From contig NC_064656.1 in NCBI RefSeq assembly GCF_001723175.1, forward strand, positions 1,612,001-1,676,000: a DNA stretch of 64,000 nucleotides, read 5' to 3'. The translations under genes were made by a program, and so were the position numbers. Of this stretch, positions 1 through 13,397 are shown in pieces; position 1 is the stretch's first letter, and every line of letters begins with the position of its first letter. Under the pieces are notes generated by a model that worked only from the letters and a program-made list of their open reading frames with translations, ran no database searches and was not told the origin of the DNA. Source of the DNA: Penicillium oxalicum (Eukaryota > Ascomycota > Eurotiomycetes > Eurotiales > Aspergillaceae).

Positions 1-2023
1 GACAGTCCAATGCATCCATATCAGGAATCTCCATAATCGATTCGAATCAGGTAACCTGTGAAGTGGTTTTTCCACTCGGTTGAATATGACCTGCAAAGAG
101 ATATCTAGAAGGGCGATGTCTCTTCGGGGGCGGGGGGCAATAAGTAGGTATGTATTTATAGAGATACAGCCATACACTCTCATCGCATTGGACGGATATA
201 CGTTCGGATAAGTGTCTGTTACATTGCATGGGTAGTACCTATGGATATAAACAAATGATGTGGTCTCAGACCCTTTGAAAGAGATCATGAGCTGTACTCT
301 CGAGGCTTGAATCCTACACAAGGGAAAGATCCACCTCGGCTTTCCTTGAACTTTCACCATCACGTTATATTATCGAGTTGCCCGTTCCACGAGGATGAAT
401 ATGAACGGACATGTGCACATGCGTATCTGCATCCTGAATTAGTGTTTCATTTACCTACGTCACTTAGCCCACAACCCACGCACTAGATGAAGTCAAGAGG
501 ATACGAAGAACAGAAAAAAGTGCTGACGCCATCTTCTCCAGTTTCGGCACCTTAACCGAGGTTTTATACACCTGACGTGAACGTCTCGGGTATGTCTTCC
601 CAGACCAGTTACAGAGGAAGCCGGAAGGGCTTGCGTACACAAGTGACCGCAACGTTACAACATCTAGCACGTGCAGTAGTCCATTATTAGTATCGAGTGT
701 AGTACGAATGCGAATGTGAGAAACCTGGTTCGCTCTTGCAGGCGATGTGTCTGTTTATTTGGAATTGTCCAAGGTGGTGAGTAGTTCGCCCATGTCCACC
801 GGGCACGCTCAATGTGAAGTGTAAAGTCTGGAACAGATTCGATCTGGATCCGGGTGTACTTTTTTTTTTTCTAAATTCCTTGATAATCCCTCCCCCAGCA
901 CGAGTAGGGTTTACAGTAACTGTGGATATTATTATTGTTATTTTTTGGGTACTGCCGAGCTTCGGGCGAGTGCACAATTCTTGAATTGGTCCATCTTACG
1001 CATTTGGCTCTTATTCGCCGATTAGCTCTCCACGAGAATCTCGCACTTGTTCATCTAGCAATAGTAATCACCGAGGAAATCTTCTCCAATTGCCAGAAAA
1101 TAGTACCTAGGGTAGACTTGCCACTGGAATGACAACGTAGGTGGCACAAATCTCCCTGAGAACACTCTGCCAGGTTAACTTTGATCTAGATTCTTATGGG
1201 GTTATGTATCTCATGAACGAAAACGAATCGTGAGACAGGCAATTTGTCCAGTAGTGGTGTAGCGGCCCAGCCGCTACGCTAGATAGTCGATAGTCGAAAC
1301 CCGTCTAGCACTATTAGAGAAGCGCCGGGATCAGGACCGGAAAGGCCCGAGGATAGAGAGAGGTCTGAGAGCTAAAGGAGTAGACGAGCACCGCGGTAGA
1401 AACTTTTTTTTTTGTCACAAGCCAAATCATCGAACGTTGGTCTATCCCACTCGTGCTTTTTTCACCAGCTTTACGTTCGAATGGATTCATGTACGGTACT
1501 CGAAGTATGGTAGAACGTGAGATGACGACTATCTGGGGAGTTACAGCTACCTACTCTTTGTGCCTCTACAATATGTAAATGACCACGTACCTTTTGTACG
1601 CACTAGTATATATTGGGCAGTAGCATCTACATAGCCATCTATTGCACAAGTTGATCATCGGCCCATCAATACAAAGCTCAATTGTACACATGTCCAGACC
1701 AAGTAGCACAGCGACAGACTGGGGATAGCGTTGAGGTCACGGTCTGGTCTCTACCCAAGTCCACCAACACGAGAAAAGGTTGAACATGCAATATAACAGG
1801 CTGCCCACTTTTTTCCATCACAGCGGAGTGATCCCTCGCTCTCTTGGAAACGCTTAATAATATCCTCAACTCACCTGCTTCCCCTCAGAGATCCCAGCAC
1901 TTTGATCATCACCTCTTAGAAAAAGAGAAAGAAAAAAAAGAAAAAGACAGAGTTCCGGATCAGGGAGACTTCCGAGTCCCCGAGTTTCTCTCGTTTTGCT
2001 GTATCTTGCATTTACGCTTTTTG

Positions 2024-2062
<39 letters not shown>

Positions 2063-3458
2063 CGGTTCGCATGACTCGGTCTGCGTCCGATTGGTAGGCG
2101 AGAGACTGGGTCCGCTCACATCCTGCATGCAAGTGGGGCTTAGCCGCATAACCGGACTCGCAGCTTTCTGACGACAGGATCCCGGTTTTTGAACGTGGTC
2201 TCGAGTCATGTTTGAAAAGCACGGGGCACAATGCTAGTTTTCATGCAGACGAGGGGGATTGGAGATACAAGAAATCATAGAGAGAGGGAAAAGGATGACG
2301 TTGCTGTGTTAGTTGACCGGATCGATCCCTGCAGGGTCACTTGATCATATCTATTAACCTGTCGCTACACCATTTTTCAATTCGTTTCTTGTCTAGTTCT
2401 CACATGTTAATGCATTGTACAATGTTGATGGAGTCGCACAACTGCCCCCTCCCCACATAGGGAGATGGGTATGTGCGATGAAGAATCTTCGCCTCGGCGT
2501 TGGAAACATTTTCTAAAAACAAAAAAACGCAACATGAAAGCTAAACTTGACATGGAAAGGATGAGAGGTTGGAGAATCTATGGATATTTTTTTTTCTTGG
2601 GGTTTCTAGGTACGTATCAAGCTGTCTCATGTTCGATCGTAGGAATAACCCAAGGCATACCAAATATTCGTGGTAGTTTTACTGTGGTACGTATACCGTA
2701 CAAACCACAATCTTATCATATTGCATCATGAATAGAAAGAAAGTATATGGTAAAAAAAAGATTTTGTGGTATATAACTAGAATCCAACATGAACGTTGTC
2801 ATACAAGTATAATATATACAAAATCTTGTACAAAGTCGGTGGACAACCTGAAGGGACGGGGTGAAATTGCCCAGCTCTGTCCAAGGGGAGAGAAGCCCGC
2901 AATTCGGATCGGGGCAGATTTGCTCGCTGGGTCCAAGTTTTTCGGAGCTCCGGTTACCGATGCCGATGCCGATGGTAATGCCGAGGCTGGAGATTGAAAA
3001 AAGCTTGTGATTTGTGAAAAATCCACATACAGTACTTGGACTACAGAGGCTAGGAGATATGGGATCTGGCAGCTCGGTGCCTCAGGTGTAGGTCCCTCAG
3101 TACTGAGAAAGGGATGTGTAGATGGTGGGGTGGAGGGCGTGTTGGTCAAGGGCTGACTGATTGGTGGAGAGAATATACTGTTACATGTACAGGAAAGTGA
3201 AAGATTTAATCAGGAGTGGTCGGGGTTGGTCTGATACTCATACCTTTAAATGACATGGGGTCATTGGTGGCATGTATAAATAAGATTTTGAATCCTAGAG
3301 GCGTGACACCCCCGAATAGGGACCTTGACTATGTAACTCAAATTGTGGGGGGAGATGGAGGCGAAAGAAAGATCGAATCTAGTCATCAGAATCTCTTCTA
3401 TGATCATCAGGCGGACCGACAAATCTGCAGGAGAAAAGAGACATGATTCTTCCCCCTC
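1..3458. other. Intergenic DNA, no gene supported
   Basis: I see only short reading frames with no recognisable domain. The stretch holds homopolymer T/A runs, a CT microsatellite (2029-2058) and one GATCGATC (2320-2327). The aldose 1-epimerase gene ends at its right border. Confidence 0.6.
2029..2058. repeat. (CT)15 microsatellite
   Basis: An uninterrupted CT dinucleotide run of about 30 bp. It creates artificial Arg-Glu or Ser-Leu reading frames on both strands that should not be taken as genes. Confidence 0.95.
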
Positions 3459-4622
3459 TTACTCCTTCCATGACTTGTAAACATTCTTACAACCAAACAC
3501 CTGACCCTTCTTCAACAGCACCATGCCGCGCCACTTGGGATCATTAATCGCATCCACATACCGACTGGGCTCGACGCAGAAGCCGGCTCCCTCGGTGTCT
3601 GCGGGCCGCCCACCAATCGCGGGGATGTCAATGTATTTACCCGTGTAGAACTGGAAGGCCGGCTCGGTGCTGTGCACTTCCAGGTGCAGACCGGTGCTGC
3701 GGTGGCTGAACTCTGCCAGACGGCGCAGGGGGAGATTACGCGTGTCGAGGGGCACCTTGGAGGGGTCGGTTTCAACGACGAAGCAATCGTCAATATGGGG
3801 GCCCGTGGCGGCGAGGACAAACGGTTCAGTCACGTCGCGGGGGAACTTGCTAATGCCACCCTTGGGAATGCCGGTCTGGTCGACGGGGAGGTAGTCTGCC
3901 GTAGCCAGTTTGGCAGTGGTGCCGGTGATGGTGGGACCATCGCCGATGTTGAAGTAGCTAGATGGTGGAGAGGATAGACGCGTGAGTCCAAGAACGTTTT
4001 GCAAAGAGAACCCCCCCACCAAATTGGGAAAAAGAGAGAGAGAGAGAGAGAGAGAGAGGAAGAGGTGAAAATAGATTCCCTGCTCCCCTGGATGAAGAAT
4101 TTCTTCATCTGGCGAGGCAACTCACCTGTGATTCGTAATGTTGACAACCGTCTCGTCCACCTCGTCACCGACAAATTCCACCTCATACTCAACCGTCAAG
4201 ACGGTGGTCGCCTCTCCCTCCTTGCTGGCGGTGTACCAGACGCGCACCTCAACCGTACCGGGGAATTCCTCCTCCCCGTGCGGGCTGAGATACTTGAAGA
4301 ACAAAGCGTCCTGTCCATGGCGTTGTACCGTCCGAGGACCGTCGAAGACACGCTTGCCCCAACCGGTTGGGCCACCGTGTAGTGAATTGGGACCATTGTT
4401 CTTGGCCAATTGAACCTTCTTGCCATTGAGATCCTGAATCACACCGTTCTTAATTCGATTGGCCACACGACCGATGGTTGCGCCGTAGTACGCGGCATTG
4501 TGCTTGACATAGTCCTCTTGTGTGGGGAATCCCAGCACGATATTCTGGCCACCGACGCGGAATTCCTGGATGATGGCGCCGAGCGGCAAGAAGGTGAATG
4601 CGGCTTGTTCCGGAGCGGACAT
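3459..4622 (-). CDS. Aldose 1-epimerase (galactose mutarotase)
   Basis: Interconverts the alpha and beta anomers of aldohexoses such as galactose and glucose, feeding the Leloir pathway in the cytosol. I read two exons on the minus strand, 4622-4126 and 3957-3459, joined across a 168-nt intron (gtgagt...ctag) that completes a Ser codon in the conserved NHSYFN stretch. The product is 331 residues, usual for the family, and has no signal peptide. Visible family features are GRVANRI (51-57), NSLHGG with His82, TNHSYFNIG with His165, and GFCVEPSRY with Glu295. By family knowledge, the second His and the Glu act as general acid and base. The ATG at 4622 opens the frame directly into the conserved N-terminus. 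The intron contains a (GA)13 run. The nearest gene upstream is more than 7 kb away, so this is a single transcription unit. Confidence 0.93.
4033..4058. repeat. (AG)13 microsatellite inside the aldose epimerase intron
   Basis: An AG/CT dinucleotide run within the only intron of the epimerase gene. On the gene's strand it is a pyrimidine (CT) tract about 75 nt before the acceptor. Confidence 0.9.
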
Positions 4623-7600
4623 TTTGAAGGATGGACGAGATCGAGATCGAGATGATGCGCTTTTGATGAATGCGATTCTGGGAGAACAATCTCAGAGTTG
4701 GAAATTTTCCTTTTCTTTTTATTCTATTCTTCCAGGAGGCGGAGAGAAGAGAGTGGACAGGGGGGAAAATAATAAGCCAACGTGTTGTTTCTTGATGGAG
4801 GGGTAAATCGGAGAAATAAAGGAACGGTAGAATCGAGTCGTCGAGATTTAGGCATGACGCTGAGAACCCCGCAATGGACACGCGGGGGGCACCAAGTTCC
4901 CAGTCAGCGGCTCTGAGCTCCATCGCAGCTCCCGGTTAAGGAAGCGCTGACGGTCCGCTTAGGCTGAATGCTGCGGCTAATTGAGTCTGGTCAAAGCGCG
5001 GTGCTGAGGATATGCTGGCGGGGACCATCGCATGGGAAATACTTGACGTCGACAGAGATACCTGGAAAGATGACTTCTCCAGAGCAAAGTCAATCAGAGG
5101 GCCTTCAAAGGCTCGGCTTTCTCCTCTGTAGCTGCAGCTGATGGGCCGGTTCGATGCATGAGCTTGTGGTTGTGCTGCTCGTCGGCGGGCCAGTTGTTCC
5201 TGGCACCCCGTTCTGAATTGGGGTTAGCTTCGCTGGGAGCTCAGAGCCCCCCGCTTGGATGCCTGGGTACCTGACAAGTATGGCTTCCACTGCTGCCCAG
5301 CCTTGACATCACGTGGAGCGGGTTTCTGCTGTCGTCCGGAGGACTGGCCTTATAGGATGCCTCAGGCATATAAGATGTGTAAGCGGAAGGTTTTCGGGCA
5401 TTTTGATTCCGTCTTGTCGGACCTTCCTGTCCTCGACCCTCACCTGCCGCGTCATCCTTCGCTCAACTGTTTCCGTGTATTTTTAAAAGTGTGTGAATCT
5501 GTCAAGAGTCCAAACCATCCCTTGAAAGACCGGGGTCTCGGGACCTTGTCGCGATTATCGTCACTTGACCGTTATAGTATGCTCAGAACCATCTATGTAG
5601 TGTATGACTGTAGCATGTTCCATTACAACTTTTAGAGTGATTGTGTCGCGCCGCAAATTTCAACTGAGGAGTAGACAATCCCCACCTCCCGTATGAGAGT
5701 GATCCCCGGTATATAAGGTGGACTACAGTTCTGAACCCTCGACATCTGACCATGAACCTCCCCATGGCGGTTCATCTCAGTTTGTCACATCCTTCTCACT
5801 CCCCCCGTCCCACACGAGGGGGCTCTAATGCGATCCCCCTCCAGGTGCGGCGTCCGGCTCAACAGTGTCCCGAAGGCCGATACACGACCCTGTGGGATGC
5901 CTTTACAGCCGTAAACAGACCCCGACAGGCGAACGCTAACCCTATCGCAAGGAGCCCGTGGACAACAGTACACACAGGACGATACCGGGGGAGATTGGTC
6001 CAGCATACACGGTACCAAAATAGGCTACCTACACGTCGTATGCCCGCTTTGGTGTCAGCCTACAGGACAGTGGCACTTGAATTCTGGAATAATGGATCTC
6101 TTTGGAGTGGTACCTTTTTCAGGGGCACGGCCTGCTTCTTGGCTCGGACTGGAAGGTCTGACCCCCACACAAAAGCGCGGCAGTGCTGGCTAGGCATCCC
6201 ATGATCCCCCTCATCGCCCGATGTGTTGTTCACAATGAGATCAGAAAAAGCCAGACCGGGATGCTCGATTTGTCGATAGTTCAATGCACGATCGACGTTA
6301 GGGTCGAAAAGGTCTTTGCTTGGATCTTTTTCTTTCCCCCGTTTGCTGACGTTTTCGAATTACATATACCCCTCTGGGGTCCTTGGTGGTCAGGATAGCG
6401 TCAAGACTCCAGACGAGACTGGCCACCTGCAGGCGTTTTCGTATTCTCGTATCGGTTGCGAGACTCTTGGACGTCGCGGAGGGGGTTGGGGACGATCAGG
6501 GCGATTCCACCTGACTATTGGGTCTTGCCATCTAGACTAGTAGTCTTTCCCCAACGGTAAGTGGATGTCTTATGGACGATCAACTGTAATCTCGGACGCT
6601 GGGTGTGACTAGGTCTACCCATTTGGGAAAATAGTGAGATCGACGTGCTCCCATCGAATTTTTGAGCCATCGACGGGACTTGGCCTCTCTCATATCAAGG
6701 CGCGTTTGGAGGGGCCATTTGAAGGGTTGAAAATGGACCAATTAATCTGAATCTTCCGATGAGAAGTATAATAGCGCGCACGGCTTGGGGAGTATAAAGC
6801 TATAGTAGCACTTCCAGATACGGACATCCGATGTATCTCCTTACCCGTTTATCGTCGAGCATTCCATCTTGACCATCCAACCCTAGATAGGCAAATTGAA
6901 CCCCAATTCTTCCAAACGACTCTCGAGTTTCCCATTTCTGCATCAATGATCTGCACACTCGCCGGCCATGACCTGCGCAGCCACCCCCGATCATCTGAGT
7001 GAAAACGTGTATCCAGTGATCCACCGTCACCTCCTGCTCCCTCTCACAACTGTCCATATGCACATAGTATTGATGGACCAGTCCCAGCTATTCCAAAATG
7101 AAACCCCCCTCCCCATGTCCGATCTATTTTCAGACCTCATATAATTGAGTTAGCAGCGTTCGACACTCAAGATTCTTGGCACGGGAGAAGGATTGTATTC
7201 GGAGGATTAGGCATCATTACTCGCCGACAATCATTGCTACCTACTCCATACCAAGAGTCCTCGGAAAATTGCGATTGAGACCTAAACCTCTGTGGAAAGG
7301 GCTGTGTTCAACGCCGTTTACTGAAGACTTCGAATCTGGTGGAGCTGGGCAGGGTGGGATTTCCTTCTTTTATTTTTTTTCTATTTTTTTTTTTTAAAAA
7401 AAATGTAACGCAAAATTCTCTCCACAACTAAAACATCGGGATTATTTCACAAACGACAATTTTAGGCAGGCGTCTGACGGGGCGCTTGGGCACGGAATAC
7501 ATACTGATATGGAAGTCCTAATATAGTACTCAGTATTGTACTGAAGCCTGAATAGACGAACAGCACGATATACATACTGTAAGTGTAGGCAGCGACCATC

Positions 7601-10600
7601 CGGGTGGTTCGGGCAAGTATCTCCCGTTATGAAAGGTGGGGGAAGGGGGGCTCTCTCTCACTACCTAATCCAGATCCAGCAGCACGTGTCCAATATCGAA
7701 CTGTTCGCCTTGGTGTTTTCATGATTCTGAATTGTTACAACCCCGTAAATACAGTCCATCCAGTTCATGTCCCGAAATCCTCCCAAATACAAAATTAAAC
7801 AATGTAAGGTTGTGACCACGTACAATTCCTCTGATAAACTCCCAAGTTCAAAAAGTAAAGCTCTAGACCTACAAGTCATGGGTCCTCAATGGGCCCACCT
7901 GCTGACTATCTTATACACGGACGATCCGACATGAATAACTGTTTTAACACACAGCGAAGCATACTTCCCAAAGGGGAAAATTGCCTCGGTCGGAAATACG
8001 GCAATCCCATTCTCCGTGCCCGTATTTGTCCTGTCATCTTTCGGCGGATTGAGCACGGCATACACTGTATGTACTTTGCGGCTCGGCAATCAGGACGATT
8101 CAAGAGCTGAAACGGTGGTGTGTCGCAAGGTGACAATTAGGAGGTAACCGATGAAAACAATTTAGGGAAGATAATGTTGAACTGTATATATTTATTATGT
8201 ACACTTGGAGAGATCATATTTTGCCCAATCACCGATTAGTCAGTGATTACCGAGTGGTGGATTGTAGGCTCACGGAAGTTGGAGAACGGGGGTGATTTGC
8301 TCACATCTGACTTGAGATCGTTTCTCTCGATATGGATCTTACCGGGATATGCTACGGCCCCTTTACTACCGTCAACCTCAGTCTCATGGAGTGCCCAAGC
8401 TTATGTCAGAAATCTTTCAAGAGTTGTAATCGCTGGGCAAGTATTTTGTATAAAGATTGAAATTGCAATCTGGAAGGTGTAGGAATGGTATGTGCCATTC
8501 ATCCATTCGATCCGATAAAGAGCTTCGGTTTTGGCCTGCAAATCAATCCAAGTTGAAAGTTGTCGTGGAAGTGTGCTGATATCAATGATCATGGAGCTTG
8601 GCTTTGTACCTCTCGAGTGATGTCCGCTATTATATATGATTAATATTGTCTAGCAATGACAGGTAGAAAGAGCATACACACGACTGGTTCTAATCATGTC
8701 GAATGTAGGCACTCGTCTCGTCTCACCCCGAGATGAGAGCTGACGGTATGGCTTATCGATCCTCTTTGGGGGGGGGGGGAACATTCCTATCTTATGTCAG
8801 AGTGCGGCTGACTAGAAAATTCCAAATTGGTGATCGAGGTAGTGAGGTAGTGAGCCTTGAAAGTTTTTGTGAATTAAATTTGACAGCTTAGTGACAGTAG
8901 ATCGAGATGAAACCAGTTTCTTTGGGTTCAAATCCAATGAACAGTAGAAATTGATATATATGCGCGGGTTCCACTCCAAAAGCAAAACGAGGATAATAGA
9001 TGCGTTCAAAGCATACATGGATGACATTTACTACAGAATACAGATAAGCGCCACGTGTACTATACCTCCAACCCACTTATGTACTGCGTAGTGTGCAATG
9101 CATACTGTCGTCTCTCCCATTCGCGATGAGTTAATCAGATCCTGCTCAGCCCTAATCAAATACTGATCTAGATCAAGCGCCACGATCGATGATGTCAATC
9201 CAAAGTCAAAATAGTGCTGCCCCGTCCCCTCCTCGGCTCTCCCCCCACCAGGATCCTTATATAATCACGCATCAACGACGGAACAAGCTCTTTAAAAAAA
9301 AATCTCCCCGGCCGACGTATAGTCAATCAAACAGTAAAATCTGGACAAAAGGTTCGTTTAGAAAGGGAAACCCAGACCCAGAACCGGACCCAGACCCAGA
9401 TCCACGGGCCGGGGGTCGGGCGTCGGGTTCAATGGACTTAGAGCGGTTCCGCGTGCGAGCTTAAATCCGAAAGACCGACCGCGTTTAGCTGACACCGATG
9501 CGCCGGCTATGCTCACGGATTTATCATTGATTGCTAGTGGCTCGGTGTACTTGTACTGTTTCGTTGGATATTTGTATGTGTAGTCTGCTGGTTTATCCTT
9601 GTTCTCGGTTAGAGGGGTTATGACGAGTACTGGCCTCTACTATTTATCTACTTAATAAGTTGATGTAGTACTGATTGTGAAAGACTACGTCTGTATGGAT
9701 CTACGTACGAGCAATTCTCCAGTATTACTTGATCCTGAGTCTGACATGGTCACGTTTTGCCCATGTTCCTATTGTACTGTACTTTTAGTGTTGGCGATGT
9801 GGTGATTCATGATTAGTGATGTGGATTCTCAACGGGTATGGCATAGTGTGGGGGGGGGGGGGGAGGGATGCAAAATTCGGAAGTGGGCTGAGCGTGTATC
9901 GGTGAACCGGATTTACCAGTGGCTTTTCAGATTGGAGTTTGGACTGGGGGAATTCCTTGTTTCATTTTCTCTCTCTCTCTCCGAGCCCGTTGGCAAGAAA
10001 TTCTTGTGGATATGAACATTGTCGAGATTGAATCATTTAGGATGGTTTTTTTATCCGAGTGTCAGTACTGTATGTACTGTAACTGTAATATACACGAAAC
10101 GATGAGAAGTCCTTCTAAACAGCCATCTCAAGAAATGTATACAAAACTACCAAACACGAACGTCAAATCGCCCAAGGGCATCCCAGCCAGGTAAAATACA
10201 ATACACTCTCGCACTGTAAATTATTTATACAATACAAGATTACAAAATGTCCAACTACAAACTTTACTCTCCAAAGCCTCCTTAATCGATAGTCTAAAGG
10301 TAAACCCAAGAAATACCAAGATACCAAGAGCCTGAGCCACCGCCAAAGACGTACACGACTAGTACTCTGTGACATGGACGACCGGGTCCCAGGTCTGGTA
10401 CCACAAGATTGATTAGTGATGACAGGTGCCCCCCCGCCGGCAGCTTGTGATGTGTAATCGGCCGTCAAACATTAATAATCGGGAATTGCCCGCCGGCCCA
10501 TCCCAGACGGATAGCGAGAGAGAGAGAGAGAGGGAGATCTCCATCCCAGCCCTCCCGTTTATCGGGAGAGAAAGAGAAAGAGAGAACCTTAGAAGGGGAA

Positions 10601-12301
10601 GGCCCAAAATCCAGCGATCCATCGTCCGGTCCACAGCCCTAGAACACCAGAAATGGGTCTGGGTTTCCACTTTTTTTTGGCAGAGAAAGAGAACGAGGAA
10701 GAGAGAGAGAGGTAGGTACGCTGTGACAATCTTGAAAAAGTGTAATCGATTTGTAGATAATAATGCATAGCCTCGAGGGGGGTATGTCAGTGTATACTGT
10801 AGTATGGTTTTAGTGGCAATCTGGATGATTTGACCAAGACGGATTTTAACAATTTTTTTTTCAAAATTTATGAATGCGAGTTCAAGATATACTACTATAC
10901 CACATCTCTTTTTGTAAGTCACTCGCACTCTCTACCTCTCCGGAAGGGTGTCAAGTCAAGACACAGTAAAATAATACATGTGCAGCAGCAGCAGGGTTCC
11001 CCAAAAAGAAAAAAGTGATCGATGATGATTCAATCCCATAAATGACAGCGGGTCCGCCGTGAATCTTCTCGAAGCCGCATTAGTCAGGGTAAGTGGAGCC
11101 CTCAGGGCTCCAGCTCGGTCAGAAATAAAAAATGATTGCTTAAGATCGAGGGAACGATGACTGCAGATGTGGGGACGAGAGAAGAAGTACTGTAGTAGAG
11201 CCATTTGTTCCATTGGATCCAGCTTGACCTGCATACTTTTTTTTTCTTTGGCGGGCTCGGCACTATCCTCCGATGTTACACTGTATTGTAAATGTGCGGT
11301 ATGCTTGGAGGGGGAAACCGATATACTTGGTATAGAAAGTGTAAAGGCTCCCGTGCAGGTGACTTGCCCGTGAGTTGGACAGGTGAGCAGAGGAGAGGAC
11401 AAGGTCAGGGCCAGACTAGACATGTACCCTTTTGGCTCAGGGATTGGTCTCTGGTTGGCCGGTTTCGGTACGTCGTTGATGCGGCGATAATCTGGCGATT
11501 TTTACGTGAACCGTAAGCCTGGGTGGGGGATGCTGGTGAGGTCTGGCCCGCCTCCGGTCTAGTTGTTGTCTTTATCGCAGTCATCATCAATCGAGTCGAT
11601 GGAGATCTTTTCCAGACCGTGATATCATCATTTGGATCCAGGTATAGATGAAGATGAGGTCAGATAGGGTGCATTTGACAGTCATGAAGTAGTGATGAGT
11701 CGTCGCATATTAGGATAGGGAATATACGATGGAAGATCAATCAGTTTAGGAGAAGATTCAATAGATCTGATTTCAAATCTGTGTAAATGTCGTAACAAAG
11801 ATGGGAAAGGGGCAAGAAATAAAGAAAAAAAGATGGAGGAGAATCGCCCAGGTGACCTCCTAGTGTAATACCCAATACTCCACATGAAGACAAACAGAAT
11901 AGTAAGAAAAGCTCAAAATCCAAACATCCAGCACCCAAGGACCAGAAAACTCCCCTACGAACCAGCACTGCACTGTACAGAGGGATCAAGATGGCACGTG
12001 CTTTGAGATTCATCCCCGCCCAGAGAGAAAAACAAAAGCAAGGGAAAAAAAAGAAAGAACCAATGGGTATGGGAAAAGACAGCCCCAAGATTGGGGAGAA
12101 GAGAGCCAAGAGAAAGGAGAGAAAAAGGGCAACAAAAGAACAAGGAAGACATGTATGGTATACATGCATCACGTCATACAGGCGTTAAAACAATAAGAGT
12201 TGGTTCTTCAGGGACACCGAGAAGAAAAGAAAGAAGAAGGAAAAAAGAGGCAGCTGGTGACTGCTCTAGCTCTCAAGACGATTTTCATCACCCACCGGGA
12301 C
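4623..12301. other. Gene-poor stretch of about 7.7 kb
   Basis: It holds the promoter of the leftward epimerase gene and the 3' side of the leftward Zn2Cys6 gene. No reading frame here shows a domain, or continuity across splice sites. Visible structure: several TACTGTA heptamers (10066, 10075, 10795, 11188), a G14 run (9850-9863) and AG-rich tracts near 10515-10580 and 10680-10715. An unrecognised lineage-specific gene or non-coding RNA cannot be excluded. Confidence 0.55.
9850..9863. repeat. G14 homopolymer
   Basis: An uninterrupted run of G on the plus strand in intergenic DNA. Such runs are also places where assembly length is uncertain. Confidence 0.9.
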
Positions 12302-13397
12302 TTAGATCGAGGTGATTTCTGTGGCATTGGGATTCAGAAACTCCTTGAAGTCGTCGTAATCCGTGGGCATGCAATTCATGGCCATTTGACGATGAAACAT
12401 GGGGGAAGGTACGGGCTCATCGAAGCTGAATCCCGTGTAATCGGCGGATCCCATCAAATCGAGATCGTCAAAGGGAATAAAGCCGGGGTGATTGCTGGGC
12501 CACTGTGGCGCACCCTGCAATGCCAACGGATTGACCACTCCCTGCATCGACATGGCAAATTGCGCCTGCGGGGTGGGTGCAGTGGTCATGGTGGGCTCCA
12601 TCTTGACGGTTTGTTGCATGAGCGCACTATTTTGGCGGATCGGGCTATAGGTCGGTGGTGTGGGGGGCATGGTCTGCTGTGATTGCGAATGTGAAGAGAA
12701 GGCGTCGGAGGAGAAGTGTGAGCGGGCAATCGGGCTGTGTGGGCTGTCGGCGGAACTATCGGTAGATTCTTGACGCGCCATTCCATTCTGCCACAACTCT
12801 TGCTGCATGGCTTCGGGATTTTCTTCAAAACGTTCCCCCTTGGAGTGGTCGAGAGCGCCGAGGCGAGTCAGCAGATCGTGCGTGAGGGGATGACCATTGG
12901 ATTCGGTCTTGAGGCGTTCGCCGGGCCACCCTTCGCCTTCGATACTGCGACGATATAATTCTTGCAGACCATGAACGAGCCACGCTTGTTGTTGCTCGAG
13001 CATCTCCACATATCTATTCCAGTAGGGAGACTCGTTAGGCTTCTTTGTGGTCTTGTGGTGTGAAACATTTCTTCGAAGCAATTGGAGGATGAGCGTGCTT
13101 ACCCTTTGGGATAGACCTTGTCATGTGCCTTCTTTCGTTCGCCAAACACACAAATCGCATTGTCGGCACGACAGCGCGAGCAGGGACTGCTTCCATCACA
13201 CTGTACAACATGAATGAGTCTGCGGCTCCTGCAAATTTCCAGGCAATCTTTCCAGGTGCGACGGGGACATTACTTCGCAGCCAACGTACCTTGGACTTTT
13301 TTAATCGGCAACGATCGCAAGCTTTACATACGCGCTTGCGGATCCCATCTGAAGAGTGCGAGTGATCGGAGGACGGTGTTGATTGTCGGGCCGCCAT
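12302..13397 (-). CDS. Zn2Cys6 (fungal C6) transcription factor
   Basis: A DNA-binding regulator of the fungal binuclear zinc cluster class. I read three exons on the minus strand: 13397-13290, 13200-13103 and 13013-12302, giving 305 residues. The zinc cluster is complete but split by intron 1. Exon 1 encodes VCKACDRCRLKKSK, with Cys24, Cys27 and Cys30. Exon 2 begins with the fourth Cys (residue 37) and carries CSRC and the last Cys (ADNAIC). A basic stretch (GERKKAHDK) and YVEMLEQQQ follow. The C-terminal half is rich in Ser, Gln and Pro, with acidic patches, like an activation domain. There is no fungal-specific middle homology domain, so the protein is short for a C6 factor. The segment after the cluster recalls developmental regulators such as Neurospora Fluffy, but I am not sure of that. 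Targets are unknown. It lies divergent to lreA across a 14.8-kb gap. Confidence 0.85.
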
